Part shown: piece by piece, positions 57,412-64,000 of the stretch
How the letters are laid out: each line of letters opens with the position of its first letter
Position numbering within the stretch: position 1 is the first letter of the stretch
NCBI GenBank assembly: GCA_036271875.1
Contig: DATAZU010000011.1
Span: 29,839 to 93,838, forward strand
DNA from: Galbitalea sp036271875
GTDB lineage: Bacteria > Actinomycetota > Actinomycetes > Actinomycetales > Microbacteriaceae
Length of the DNA: 64,000 bases
Reading direction: 5' to 3'
The notes under the pieces: generated by a model
The model's input: the letters and a program-made list of their open reading frames with translations, nothing else
Database searches by the model: none
Told to the model about the DNA's origin: nothing
Program-made: the position numbers and the translations under genes

Positions 57412-58416
57412 CTACAGGGACGTCCCATCCACCGCAAACGGCTCGATCGCCGCGATCTCCTCGTCGGTCAGCGGCGGCTTCGCCAGCGTTCCGATGTTGT
57501 TCTCAAGCTGCGCAACGCTGGATGCCCCGATGAGCGCCGAGGTCACCTGCGGCTGACGAAGCACCCAGGTCAGCGCGAGCTGCGCCAGGCTTTCGCCGCG
57601 ATCATTCGCGATGTGATTGAGAGCTCGAGCGCGCGCCAGGTAGTCGTCCGTGATGTTGGAGGCATCCATCCACCGGCCCTCGGATGCGCGCGAGCCGTCC
57701 GGCACCGTGCCATCCAGGTAGCGGTCAGTCAGTAGTCCCTGCGCCAGGGGCGAGAAGACAATGCTGCCCGCGCCGATCTTGTCGAGCACGGGGAACAGCC
57801 CGTTTTCGATGTGGCGATCGAACATGTTGTACCGCGGCTGGTGAATGGTCAAGGGAATCTTGTGTTCGGCGAGTGCCGCCGCAGCAGCGAGAGTCTCCTC
57901 GGGGCTGTAGTTCGAGACGCCGACATACAGGGCCTTGCCCGACTGAACCGCGGTCGCCAGCGCGCCCATGGTTTCCTCGATCGGCGTCTCCGGGTCGGGA
58001 CGGTGCGAATAGAAGATGTCGACGTAGTCGACGCCCATCCGTTTCAGACTCTGGTCGAGGGATGCGAGCAGGTACTTGCGCGATCCCCACTCACCGAACG
58101 GACCCGGCCACATGTCGTATCCCGCCTTGGTCGACAGGATGAGCTCGTCGCGGTATGGCACAAAGTCGCTCGCGTAGATCGATCCGAAGTTCGACTCGGC
58201 CGAGCCCGCTGGGGGCCCGTAGTTGTTGGCCAGGTCGAAGTGGTTGACGCCGAGATCGAACGCCCGTCGCAGGATCGCTCGTTGCGTCTCAAGCGGGCGA
58301 TCGAAGCCGAAGTTGTTCCAGAGGCCGAGCGAGATACCGGGCAGCTTGAGCCCGCTCTTGCCTACTCTCTTGTAGTCGATGGAGTCGTAGCGGGTGTCGG
58401 CGGCGTTGTATGGCAT
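57412..58416 (-). CDS. Aldo/keto reductase, YghZ/L-glyceraldehyde 3-phosphate reductase-like (AKR14)
   Basis: A 334-residue aldo/keto reductase. RVGKSGLKLPGISLGLWNNF (about 17-36) and HFDLANNYGPPAGSAESNFG (about 59-78, catalytic Asp and Tyr), LSTKAGYDMWPGPFGEWGSR (about 94, Lys) and FYSHRPDP (about 137, His) are typical of the YghZ/Gpr group that reduces L-glyceraldehyde 3-phosphate and methylglyoxal. TACGCT lies exactly 6 nt before the ATG. It converges with nothing and is divergent from msrA. Confidence 0.92.
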   Translation of the reverse strand: MPYNAADTRYDSIDYKRVGKSGLKLPGISLGLWNNFGFDRPLETQRAILRRAFDLGVNHFDLANNYGPPAGSAESNFGSIYASDFVPYRDELILSTKAGYDMWPGPFGEWGSRKYLLASLDQSLKRMGVDYVDIFYSHRPDPETPIEETMGALATAVQSGKALYVGVSNYSPEETLAAAAALAEHKIPLTIHQPRYNMFDRHIENGLFPVLDKIGAGSIVFSPLAQGLLTDRYLDGTVPDGSRASEGRWMDASNITDDYLARARALNHIANDRGESLAQLALTWVLRQPQVTSALIGASSVAQLENNIGTLAKPPLTDEEIAAIEPFAVDGTSL

Positions 58417-58510
58417 CCCTTAAGCGTAGGGGGAACAGCCCGACCGGTCCGGCGGTTGACCTGGGTAGATTCGTGAGGATCAGACCTCGACCCCACAGAT
58501 AGGTTGAATG

Positions 58511-59038
58511 ATGCAAACTTTCGTTCTCGCAGGCGGCTGCTTCTGGTGTCTGGATGCCGTCTACCGGACTCTCAAGGGCGTCAAGGATGTGGTGTCCGGT
58601 TACACAGGCGGCACCACGGACCACCCCGACTATGAAGACGTGTGCACCGGCCGAACCGGTCACGCGGAGGCGGTCAAGGTCATCTTCGATGAGACCGTTA
58701 TCCCCGCGTCCGTCATTCTGGATGTCTTCTTCAGCCTCCATGATCCACGTCAGCTGAACAGGCAGGGCAACGACGTCGGTACGCAATATCGATCCGCGAT
58801 GTTCTATGCGGACGACGTGCAGAAGGCCGTGTTCGAGCAGGCGATCGAGCGCGCGTCCGAGTATTGGGATGGCGGACTGGTGACTCAGCTCGAACCGCTC
58901 GGCACGTGGTGGGATGCCGAGGATTACCACCAGAACTTCTTCGCAAAAAATCCGGGACAGGGATACTGCCTGGCCGTTGCGCTGCCCAAGGTGAACAAGA
59001 TCCGCCGGTCGTTTGCGGAGTACGTGCTCGCCTCCTAG
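58511..59038 (+). CDS. msrA: Peptide methionine (S)-S-oxide reductase MsrA
   Basis: A 175-residue MsrA with the catalytic GGCFWCLDAVYRTLKGVKDV (residues 8-27) including the nucleophilic Cys, then SGYTGGTTDHPDYEDVCTGR (about 29-48) and DPRQLNRQGNDVGTQYRSAM (about 78-97). It repairs oxidised methionine using thioredoxin. There are further Cys residues at about 46 and near the C-terminus (GQGYCLAV), the latter a likely resolving Cys. TAGGTT five bases before the second ATG favours the start at 58511 over 58508. Confidence 0.96.
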   Translation: MQTFVLAGGCFWCLDAVYRTLKGVKDVVSGYTGGTTDHPDYEDVCTGRTGHAEAVKVIFDETVIPASVILDVFFSLHDPRQLNRQGNDVGTQYRSAMFYADDVQKAVFEQAIERASEYWDGGLVTQLEPLGTWWDAEDYHQNFFAKNPGQGYCLAVALPKVNKIRRSFAEYVLAS

Positions 59039-59228
59039 GACGACTCGTCCTTCCCCGAACGCTTCGACGCCGGTTCTTCCCGAGTTGGGAGGGGCCAGCG
59101 TTCTGCGTTGTGTGTCTCTGGAGACACTGGATGCGACGGAGCCGGACCGGCTTTCCCGGCACGTGTGTCGGCCCGGCTTCGTTGCCCGGCCGCGCTCGGC
59201 CGATCGTGAATTGGACGATGGAGGACCC

Positions 59229-59723
59229 ATGACAGACAACATCACACTCAGCGGAATCGTCGCGTCGCAGCCGCGTGCGGTGACGACGGCCGAGGGGCTC
59301 GCAATCACGAGTTTCCGCCTCGCATCCAACCAGCGACGCTATGACAAAACGCAGGACAAGTGGGTCGAGGGCGACACCAACTGGTACACGGTGTCGACGT
59401 TCCGGCAGCTGGCCGCGAACGCGGCGGTCTCGATCAACAAGGGCGAGCGAGTCGTGGTGAGTGGCAGGCTGAAGGTGCGGGAGTACGAGGCAGGTGGCAA
59501 GAAGGGCATCAGCGTCGAGGTCGAAGCCGATGCGCTCGGTCACGATCTCAGTTGGGGAACTGCGGCGTTCTCGCGAGGCGGGGGAGCAGCGACGATGGAT
59601 GCAGCGCCCGCCGTTACCGTGCCATCCGAGTTTCCGACGGCCGCCGAACTCGAAGCGATTGTCGATGGGACGTCGGCGACGGTGGTCGACGCGCCGCGAA
59701 CCGATGTCGAGACGCCGTTTTAG
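59229..59723 (+). CDS. ssb: Single-stranded DNA-binding protein
   Basis: A 164-residue SSB with an OB-fold domain (residues 1-105): ITLSGIVASQPRAVTTAEGL, FRLASNQRRYDKTQDKW, NWYTVSTFRQLAANAAVSIN and KGERVVVSGRLKVREYE. The C-terminal tail is Ala/Pro/Thr-rich and ends DVETPF, a degenerate form of the usual acidic tip. It looks like a secondary SSB paralogue rather than the rpsF-ssb-rpsR copy, as those genes are absent. GATGGAGGACCC precedes the ATG. The 190 bp before it has no other feature. Confidence 0.92.
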   Translation: MTDNITLSGIVASQPRAVTTAEGLAITSFRLASNQRRYDKTQDKWVEGDTNWYTVSTFRQLAANAAVSINKGERVVVSGRLKVREYEAGGKKGISVEVEADALGHDLSWGTAAFSRGGGAATMDAAPAVTVPSEFPTAAELEAIVDGTSATVVDAPRTDVETPF

Positions 59724-59725
59724 CG

Positions 59726-60337
59726 TCAGCGGATGCGCGTTGGCTTGACTCCGAGCGCGGTCGCGTAGCGGCGATTCAGTTCCGCCCAGCCGTGGTCCAT
59801 CGCTGCCATCCCGCGAATCGGTGGAACCGGATGACCGTCCAACACGTTCTCCGCGACGTCAAAGCAGAGGTGCCAGCCGGCCGCGATCGCGGAGGCGAAC
59901 GCGTCGTCGGCGAGGGTCTGGCGCAGCTCGAGTCGCGTGCTGGATGTCTGGCGATCCATCTCCAATGACCAGGCGACCGTGTCATCGGCCCAGCTGTATT
60001 CGAGCGAGCGCGGCGCATCGGCAACGAACACCACGCTCGGGATGTCGGCGGGCGCGCGATCCCCACCATCGAGCATGATCAGTGTGGCGCGACCGACGTG
60101 CGCCAGATTGCGATCCGCCGTGTACGGGGACCACAGCGCGAGCAGATCCGGATCCGTCATCATCGACCACACCACGGGGGTCGGATGCGCCAGTACGCGG
60201 GCGAACACAACGGTGGTGCGCCCGTGGCTGATCTCGCGGGCGACGTGCACGAGTCGAGGCTCTGCGGCCTTTCGGGTTGCCGAGATTCGCGGCCGTTCCA
60301 GGGTGTCCGGGCGTGATCGAGGGCTCTGTCGAACCAT
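59726..60337 (-). CDS. SRPBCC-like (AHSA1/START superfamily) protein
   Basis: A 203-residue protein with an SRPBCC-type fold: VFARVLAHPTPVVWSMMTDP (about 44-63), LLALWSPYTADRNL (about 65) and a C-terminal helix GWHLCFDVAENVLDGHPVPP. It has an N-terminal basic extension of about 35 residues before the domain. The ligand is unknown. TAGGTT lies seven bases before the ATG. It converges with ssb, with 2 bp between stops. Confidence 0.8.
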   Translation of the reverse strand: MVRQSPRSRPDTLERPRISATRKAAEPRLVHVAREISHGRTTVVFARVLAHPTPVVWSMMTDPDLLALWSPYTADRNLAHVGRATLIMLDGGDRAPADIPSVVFVADAPRSLEYSWADDTVAWSLEMDRQTSSTRLELRQTLADDAFASAIAAGWHLCFDVAENVLDGHPVPPIRGMAAMDHGWAELNRRYATALGVKPTRIR

Positions 60338-60462
60338 GGCCGATAACCTACGCTCGCCGTGACGACGCGTCTAGACACCCCGTAATGGCCATTCGTCAGG
60401 GTCGGCCGTCTAGAATCTCGATGAACGACCTGGACCACGGGTCACTGGAGGGGGTACGACTC

Positions 60463-60936
60463 GTGACCTGGCGACGCGCTGTCCTTGTTGTTCCCGCTGT
60501 TGTTATCGTCGCGGCCGCACTCGCGGGATGCGTACAAAATCCAGGTAAGTCGACGCCGAGTGTTGTGCCGACGCCGAAGGCGGGCGCATCCGGTTCCCCC
60601 ATCCCGGTATACATCGCAGACGGCACCGCGAAGCAGAACCTGCCCTATTTCAAGCTGGTCGGTCACAGCTTGCTCGACAATAACCCGACAGCCAACGCGC
60701 AGGGCAAGACCATCGTTGACTGGTTTGTGAACCACGGTTTCGAGAAGACCAACATGGAGGTCACGCCGGACAAGACTTCCATCGGCCTCGCCGCCTGGAA
60801 CATCGAGTTCTCGGTGAAGATGGGCACGTCATGCCTGATCGGTCAGGCGGGCAACACCGGCTTCCAGTCCACCGTGCAGCCAATTCTCGCCACCGGCAAG
60901 TGCCTCATCGGGACCACCCGCACGATCAACTGGTAG
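60463..60936 (+). CDS. DUF6993-type lipoprotein
   Basis: A protein of about 157 residues with a lipoprotein signal peptide: MTWRRAVLVVPAVVIVAAAL then the lipobox AAALAGC (Cys at about 23, lipidated). A Pro/Ser linker and a domain follow with NPTANAQGKTIVDWFVNHGF (about 70) and EVTPDKTSIGLAAWNIEFSV (about 96). Two later Cys residues (TSCLIG, GKCLIG) probably form a disulfide. A TAGAAT -10 at 60411-60416 puts the transcript start near 60423, so I choose the GTG at 60463, which has GGAGGGG upstream, over the ATG at 60421. Confidence 0.83.
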   Translation: MTWRRAVLVVPAVVIVAAALAGCVQNPGKSTPSVVPTPKAGASGSPIPVYIADGTAKQNLPYFKLVGHSLLDNNPTANAQGKTIVDWFVNHGFEKTNMEVTPDKTSIGLAAWNIEFSVKMGTSCLIGQAGNTGFQSTVQPILATGKCLIGTTRTINW

Positions 60937-60940
60937 CGCG

Positions 60941-61408
60941 CTAGCCGCCGAGGTTCGCGCGGAGTTTGGCGTTCGCCTGCGCCCACTCGGTGTCGCCGCT
61001 CTCTGCCCAGAGTTCCGTGAGCTCACTCGCCCCGCCCGTCGCCGCGTCGAGAGCGCTCAGAGCGAGCTGCACCACTTCGGCGGAGGGGTCCCCCGCGCGC
61101 TTGAGGAACTCGGTGATCGACTCGTCCGAGTCGTCATCATCGTCTGCGTCCTCATCGTCTTCGTCATCTGAGTCGTCCTCGTCTGCGGACGCCTGCGCGC
61201 CGGTGACGGGGGAGTGGCGAAGCCCGCGGGCGACCACCTCGGCCGCTGCGATTGCCGTCGATGCGATGTCCGCGTCGACCCCGTCGACGGGTTCGAGCGC
61301 TTCGTCGAGAGCCGCCCGCACCACGTCCCAATCGCTCGAGTCGTCCAACTCCCACAGCCAATCGGCCGCAGTGTCGTTGCCGAAAGGTTCCCCGCTCCAT
61401 GCACCCAT
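60941..61408 (-). CDS. DUF4259 family protein
   Basis: A protein of about 155 residues with the DUF4259 start MGAWSGEPFGNDTAADWLWE, and a region of almost only Asp/Glu/Ser (about 80-100) that is probably disordered. The C-terminal part is helical (ELTELWAESGDTEWAQANAK). Function unknown. TACGAT lies exactly 6 nt before the ATG at 61408, so I take this start over one eight codons upstream. It converges with the lipoprotein gene, 4 bp apart. Confidence 0.85.
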   Translation of the reverse strand: MGAWSGEPFGNDTAADWLWELDDSSDWDVVRAALDEALEPVDGVDADIASTAIAAAEVVARGLRHSPVTGAQASADEDDSDDEDDEDADDDDDSDESITEFLKRAGDPSAEVVQLALSALDAATGGASELTELWAESGDTEWAQANAKLRANLGG

Positions 61409-61477
61409 GGCGGCATCGTAGCGCGACCGCATGGCCAGATGGCCACGACTTCGCGATGCCGAATGCGGGCACGAAGG

Positions 61478-61683
61478 ATGACTAGCGTCGCGGTCCGGTT
61501 GCTGCCACGCTGTTCCCTTGGATCCTTGTCCTTAGCGCGGTCGAGATCGCAGTTGCCATTGCGGTCGATACCGTTGCGGGAACACGTGGCCGGGGCAACC
61601 GCACCATCGGGATCATCGGCAGTGTCCTGCTGATTATTCCCGGGCTCTATGTCCTCGGCGTCAATCTTCTCCCATCGCTCTGA
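61478..61683 (+). pseudogene. Apparently frameshifted small membrane-protein gene
   Basis: Frame 1 after 61485 encodes a coherent two-helix membrane protein tail (LFPWILVLSAVEIAVAIAVD, TRGRGNRTIGIIGSVLLIIP, LYVLGVNLLPSL, stop at 61681-61683) but has no ATG, GTG or TTG after an in-frame TAG at 61483-61485. An ATG in another frame at 61478 (MTSVAV) would read into it after a single-base shift near 61495. Either a base was lost (or a sequencing error), or translation begins at a rare codon such as CTG 61510. I do not recognise the family. Confidence 0.45.
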
Positions 61684-61729
61684 CGTGCCCGGGCAATGGC
61701 TGGCGGTGACGACTCCGTAGACTTGAGCC

Positions 61730-63412
61730 ATGGCCGAATTCATTTATTCGATGGTCCGCGCCCGAAAAGCGGTTGGCGACAAGCTCATCCTTGATGACGT
61801 CACCATGTCGTTCTTTCCCGGGGCAAAGATCGGAGTGGTCGGCCCGAACGGTGCCGGCAAGTCGACGATCCTGAAGATCATGGCGGGGCTCGACACTCCG
61901 AGTAACGGCGAGGCGCGACTCAGCCCCGGATACTCGGTCGGCATCCTGATGCAGGAGCCGGAACTCGACGAGAACAAGACCGTGCTCGAGAACGTCCAAG
62001 AGGGCGTCGGTCCGATCAAGGCCAAGGTCGACCGCTTCAACGAGATCTCGATGGCAATGGCGGAGCCGGATGCCGACTTTGACACCCTGCTCGCCGAGAT
62101 GGGCACGCTGCAGGAAGAGATCGATGCCGCGGATGCCTGGGACCTCGACTCCCAACTCGAACAGGCAATGGATGCGCTGCGCACGCCGCCCGGGGATGCG
62201 ACCGTCAGCAACCTCTCCGGCGGCGAGAAGCGTCGCGTCGCGCTGACCAAGCTGCTGCTGCAGAAGCCCGACCTGCTGCTGCTGGATGAGCCGACCAACC
62301 ATCTGGACGCCGAGAGCGTGCTCTGGCTCGAGCAGCACCTGGCCAAGTACCACGGCGCCGTTCTCGCCGTCACCCACGATCGGTACTTCCTCGACCACGT
62401 CGCGGAGTGGATCGCCGAGGTCGACCGCGGCCACCTCTATCCGTATGAGGGCAACTACTCGACCTACCTGCAGAAAAAGGGCGAACGCCTCGAGGTGCAG
62501 GGCAAGAAGGATGCCAAGCTCGCGAAGCGCCTGTCGAGTGAACTCGACTGGGTGCGCAGCAACGCCAAGGGCCGGCAGGTCAAGTCGAAGGCTCGTCTCG
62601 CCCGGTACGAGGAGATGGTCACGGAGGCGGAGAAGACCCGCAAGCTCGACTTCGAGGAGTTGGTCATCCCCGTCGGCCCGCGACTTGGCGCGCAGGTCAT
62701 CGATGCGAAAGACCTGAACAAGGGCTTCGACGGGCGCGTGCTGATCGACGGACTGAGCTTCACCCTCCCGCGCAACGGCATCGTCGGGGTTATCGGCCCG
62801 AACGGTGTCGGTAAGACGACGCTGTTCAAGACGATCACCGGGCTCGAACCGCTGGATGGCGGTGACCTGAAGATCGGCGAGACGGTCGACATCTCGTATG
62901 TCGACCAGGACCGCGGCGGTATCGACCCCACCAAGACCCTCTGGGAGGTCGTGTCGGACGGACAGGACTACATCCAGGTCGGCCGCACCGAGATTCCATC
63001 CCGCGGCTATGTCTCGCAGTTCGGCTTCAAGGGGCCGGACCAGCAGAAGAAGGCTGGCGTGCTCTCCGGTGGTGAGCGCAACCGACTGAACCTCGCGCTG
63101 ACGCTCAAGCAGGGCGGCAACCTCCTGCTGCTCGACGAGCCGACCAACGACCTCGACGTCGAGACGCTCGGCAGCCTCGAGAATGCGCTGCTCGAGTTCC
63201 CGGGCTGCGCGGTGGTCATCACCCACGATCGGTGGTTCCTCGACCGGATCGCGACCCACATCCTCGCCTACGAGGGAACGGACGAGAACCCGGCGAACTG
63301 GTACTGGTTCGAGGGCAACTTCGAGTCGTATGAGGAGAACAAGGTCGAGCGCCTCGGCCCGGATGCCGCGAAGCCCCACCGCAGTGCCTACCGCAAGTTG
63401 ACCCGCGACTGA
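61730..63412 (+). CDS. ettA: Energy-dependent translational throttle protein EttA (ABC-F)
   Basis: A 560-residue ABC-F ATPase that binds the ribosomal E site and gates translation by ATP/ADP ratio. Two ABC domains: Walker A GPNGAGKST (about 39), signature LSGGEKRRVAL (about 163), Walker B LLLLDEPTNHLD (about 183); second GPNGVGKTT (about 355), LSGGERNRLNL (about 445) and LLLLDEPTNDLD. The linker contains RKLDFEELVIPVGPRLG, typical of EttA. TAGACT lies exactly 6 nt before the ATG, so the mRNA is probably leaderless. Length is normal. Confidence 0.97.
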   Translation: MAEFIYSMVRARKAVGDKLILDDVTMSFFPGAKIGVVGPNGAGKSTILKIMAGLDTPSNGEARLSPGYSVGILMQEPELDENKTVLENVQEGVGPIKAKVDRFNEISMAMAEPDADFDTLLAEMGTLQEEIDAADAWDLDSQLEQAMDALRTPPGDATVSNLSGGEKRRVALTKLLLQKPDLLLLDEPTNHLDAESVLWLEQHLAKYHGAVLAVTHDRYFLDHVAEWIAEVDRGHLYPYEGNYSTYLQKKGERLEVQGKKDAKLAKRLSSELDWVRSNAKGRQVKSKARLARYEEMVTEAEKTRKLDFEELVIPVGPRLGAQVIDAKDLNKGFDGRVLIDGLSFTLPRNGIVGVIGPNGVGKTTLFKTITGLEPLDGGDLKIGETVDISYVDQDRGGIDPTKTLWEVVSDGQDYIQVGRTEIPSRGYVSQFGFKGPDQQKKAGVLSGGERNRLNLALTLKQGGNLLLLDEPTNDLDVETLGSLENALLEFPGCAVVITHDRWFLDRIATHILAYEGTDENPANWYWFEGNFESYEENKVERLGPDAAKPHRSAYRKLTRD

Positions 63413-63470
63413 ATTCCTGGCGCGCCGCCGCCCCCGCGGTGCGCATGCGCACGCTGATCGTAGGGAAACC

Positions 63471-63944
63471 ATGACTCGCATCCACGTCCAGATTCCACTC
63501 CGCTGGTCGGACTTCGACGCCTACGCGCACGTCAACAACGCAGAGATGCTGCGCGTACTCGAAGAGGCGCGCATCCAGGCGATGTGGCGACCGGATGATG
63601 GATCGATCTCGAACGCGCCGACCGCTGTCATGGACGTTCGCCCCGGCGCCGACGCGCTCGCCCTGATCGCGCATCAGGAGATCGAGTACCTCGCGCCCAT
63701 CCCGTACATGCGCGCGCCGCTCGACATCGAAATGTGGGCCGGTTCGCTCGGCGGCGCGAGCATCGATGTCTGCTACGAAGTGTTCTCGCCGGTCGGAGTT
63801 GAGCCGCGCCTGCTCTACACGCGTGCGGCGACACGCGTTGTCATGGTGTCGGCTGAGACCAACAATCCCACGCGCGTACCGGCCGAGCTGCGGGATGCGT
63901 GGAAGCCATACCTCGAGGAGCGCGTGGTTTTCTCACGGCGCTGA
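63471..63944 (+). CDS. Acyl-CoA thioesterase (4HBT hot-dog fold)
   Basis: A 157-residue 4-hydroxybenzoyl-CoA thioesterase-type protein: IPLRWSDFDAYAHVNNAEML (residues 8-27), where the Asp of WSDFD and the HVNN motif form the active site, then RVLEEARIQAMW and LIAHQEIEYLAPIPYMRAPL (about 62-81). It hydrolyses an acyl-CoA thioester; chain preference is unknown. It starts 58 bp after ettA on the same strand, with AGGGA before the ATG. Confidence 0.93.
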   Translation: MTRIHVQIPLRWSDFDAYAHVNNAEMLRVLEEARIQAMWRPDDGSISNAPTAVMDVRPGADALALIAHQEIEYLAPIPYMRAPLDIEMWAGSLGGASIDVCYEVFSPVGVEPRLLYTRAATRVVMVSAETNNPTRVPAELRDAWKPYLEERVVFSRR

Positions 63945-63951
63945 CATCCTT

Positions 63952-64000
63952 GCGTTTGCCCCCGTGCGGTGCGTTTGCCCCCGTAAGTACGGGCGCAAAC
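63952..64000. repeat. Direct and inverted repeat at the window edge
   Basis: GCGTTTGCCCCCGT occurs twice (63952-63965 and 63971-63984). The second copy pairs with ACGGGCGCAAAC (63989-64000) with one mismatch across a 4-nt loop. It lies right after the thioesterase stop and may continue beyond the window. It may be another member of the long-palindrome class or the gene's terminator. Confidence 0.65.

Noticed and set aside
60421..60462. ATG at 60421 as lipoprotein start
   Set aside because: It would lie at or before the predicted transcript start (-10 TAGAAT at 60411-60416) and adds a charged stretch before the signal peptide; GTG 60463 has a strong SD.
61661..63481. 606-codon minus-strand open frame opposite ettA
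   Set aside because: Antisense to a complete ABC-F gene; its composition is that expected from the reverse complement of GC-rich codons.

Overview
The window is high-GC DNA, densely coding on both strands, from an actinobacterium that is most likely a member of the Microbacteriaceae. I base this on gene content: a DUF2510/DUF4190 membrane protein, DUF3097, a DUF7882-type small protein, the clpS-DUF2017-metallopeptidase set, a DUF6993-type lipoprotein, EttA, F420-type Ddn proteins and a YkoEDC-type thiamine transporter. There is no sign of a prophage, a complete insertion sequence, a CRISPR array or rRNA. This looks like core chromosome with scattered accessory genes.

Layout. 1-9.8 kb: end of an unidentified gene, a heat-shock hsp20 gene with both HspR-type (HAIR) and HrcA-type (CIRCE) operators, an AlkZ-like protein, membrane proteins, a serine hydrolase, an aldo/keto reductase, a NUDIX-DHA2 efflux pair, a GT-C-like glycosyltransferase and a DUF2090 protein. 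9.8-15 kb: ArsR-SRPBCC pair with a readable promoter and operator, a LOG-like protein, a divergent HxlR/nitroreductase pair, a 36-residue basic protein and a sugar porter. 15-25 kb: NERD-helicase, TMEM175-like channel, amino acid permease, a second ArsR-SRPBCC pair divergent from a DGPF (YCII) protein and its ECF42 sigma factor, and an LCP cell-wall ligase. 25-36 kb: EF-G-binding protein, aldo/keto reductase, methyltransferase, LysR with a divergent MFS exporter, DUF3097, PspC, CorA, and a VIT-MpaB-FAD oxidoreductase operon. 36-42.6 kb: a trehalose operon (treX-like glgX, treY, treZ) converting glycogen or maltodextrin to trehalose. 42.7-49.7 kb: DUF1697, tandem Ddn paralogues, a TPP riboswitch driving a YkoE-YkoD-YkoC transporter plus a P-loop kinase-like gene, the clpS cluster, tRNA-His and orn. 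49.7-64 kb: thioredoxin-like protein, P3-type ATPase, phosphoketolase, tRNA-Arg, small proteins, AKR, msrA, ssb, lipoprotein, ettA and a thioesterase.

Regulation. A recurrent pattern is a -10-like hexamer ([TC]ANNNT) placed 6-7 nt before the start codon with no Shine-Dalgarno sequence. This indicates leaderless transcripts for many monocistronic or first genes, and I used it to choose several starts. Operon-internal genes instead overlap by ATGA/GTGA or carry AGGAG. Several intergenic gaps hold very long imperfect palindromes, often between convergent genes. No stretch of about 300 bases or more lacks a described feature; the longest gap (61409-61729) holds an apparently frameshifted small membrane-protein gene.
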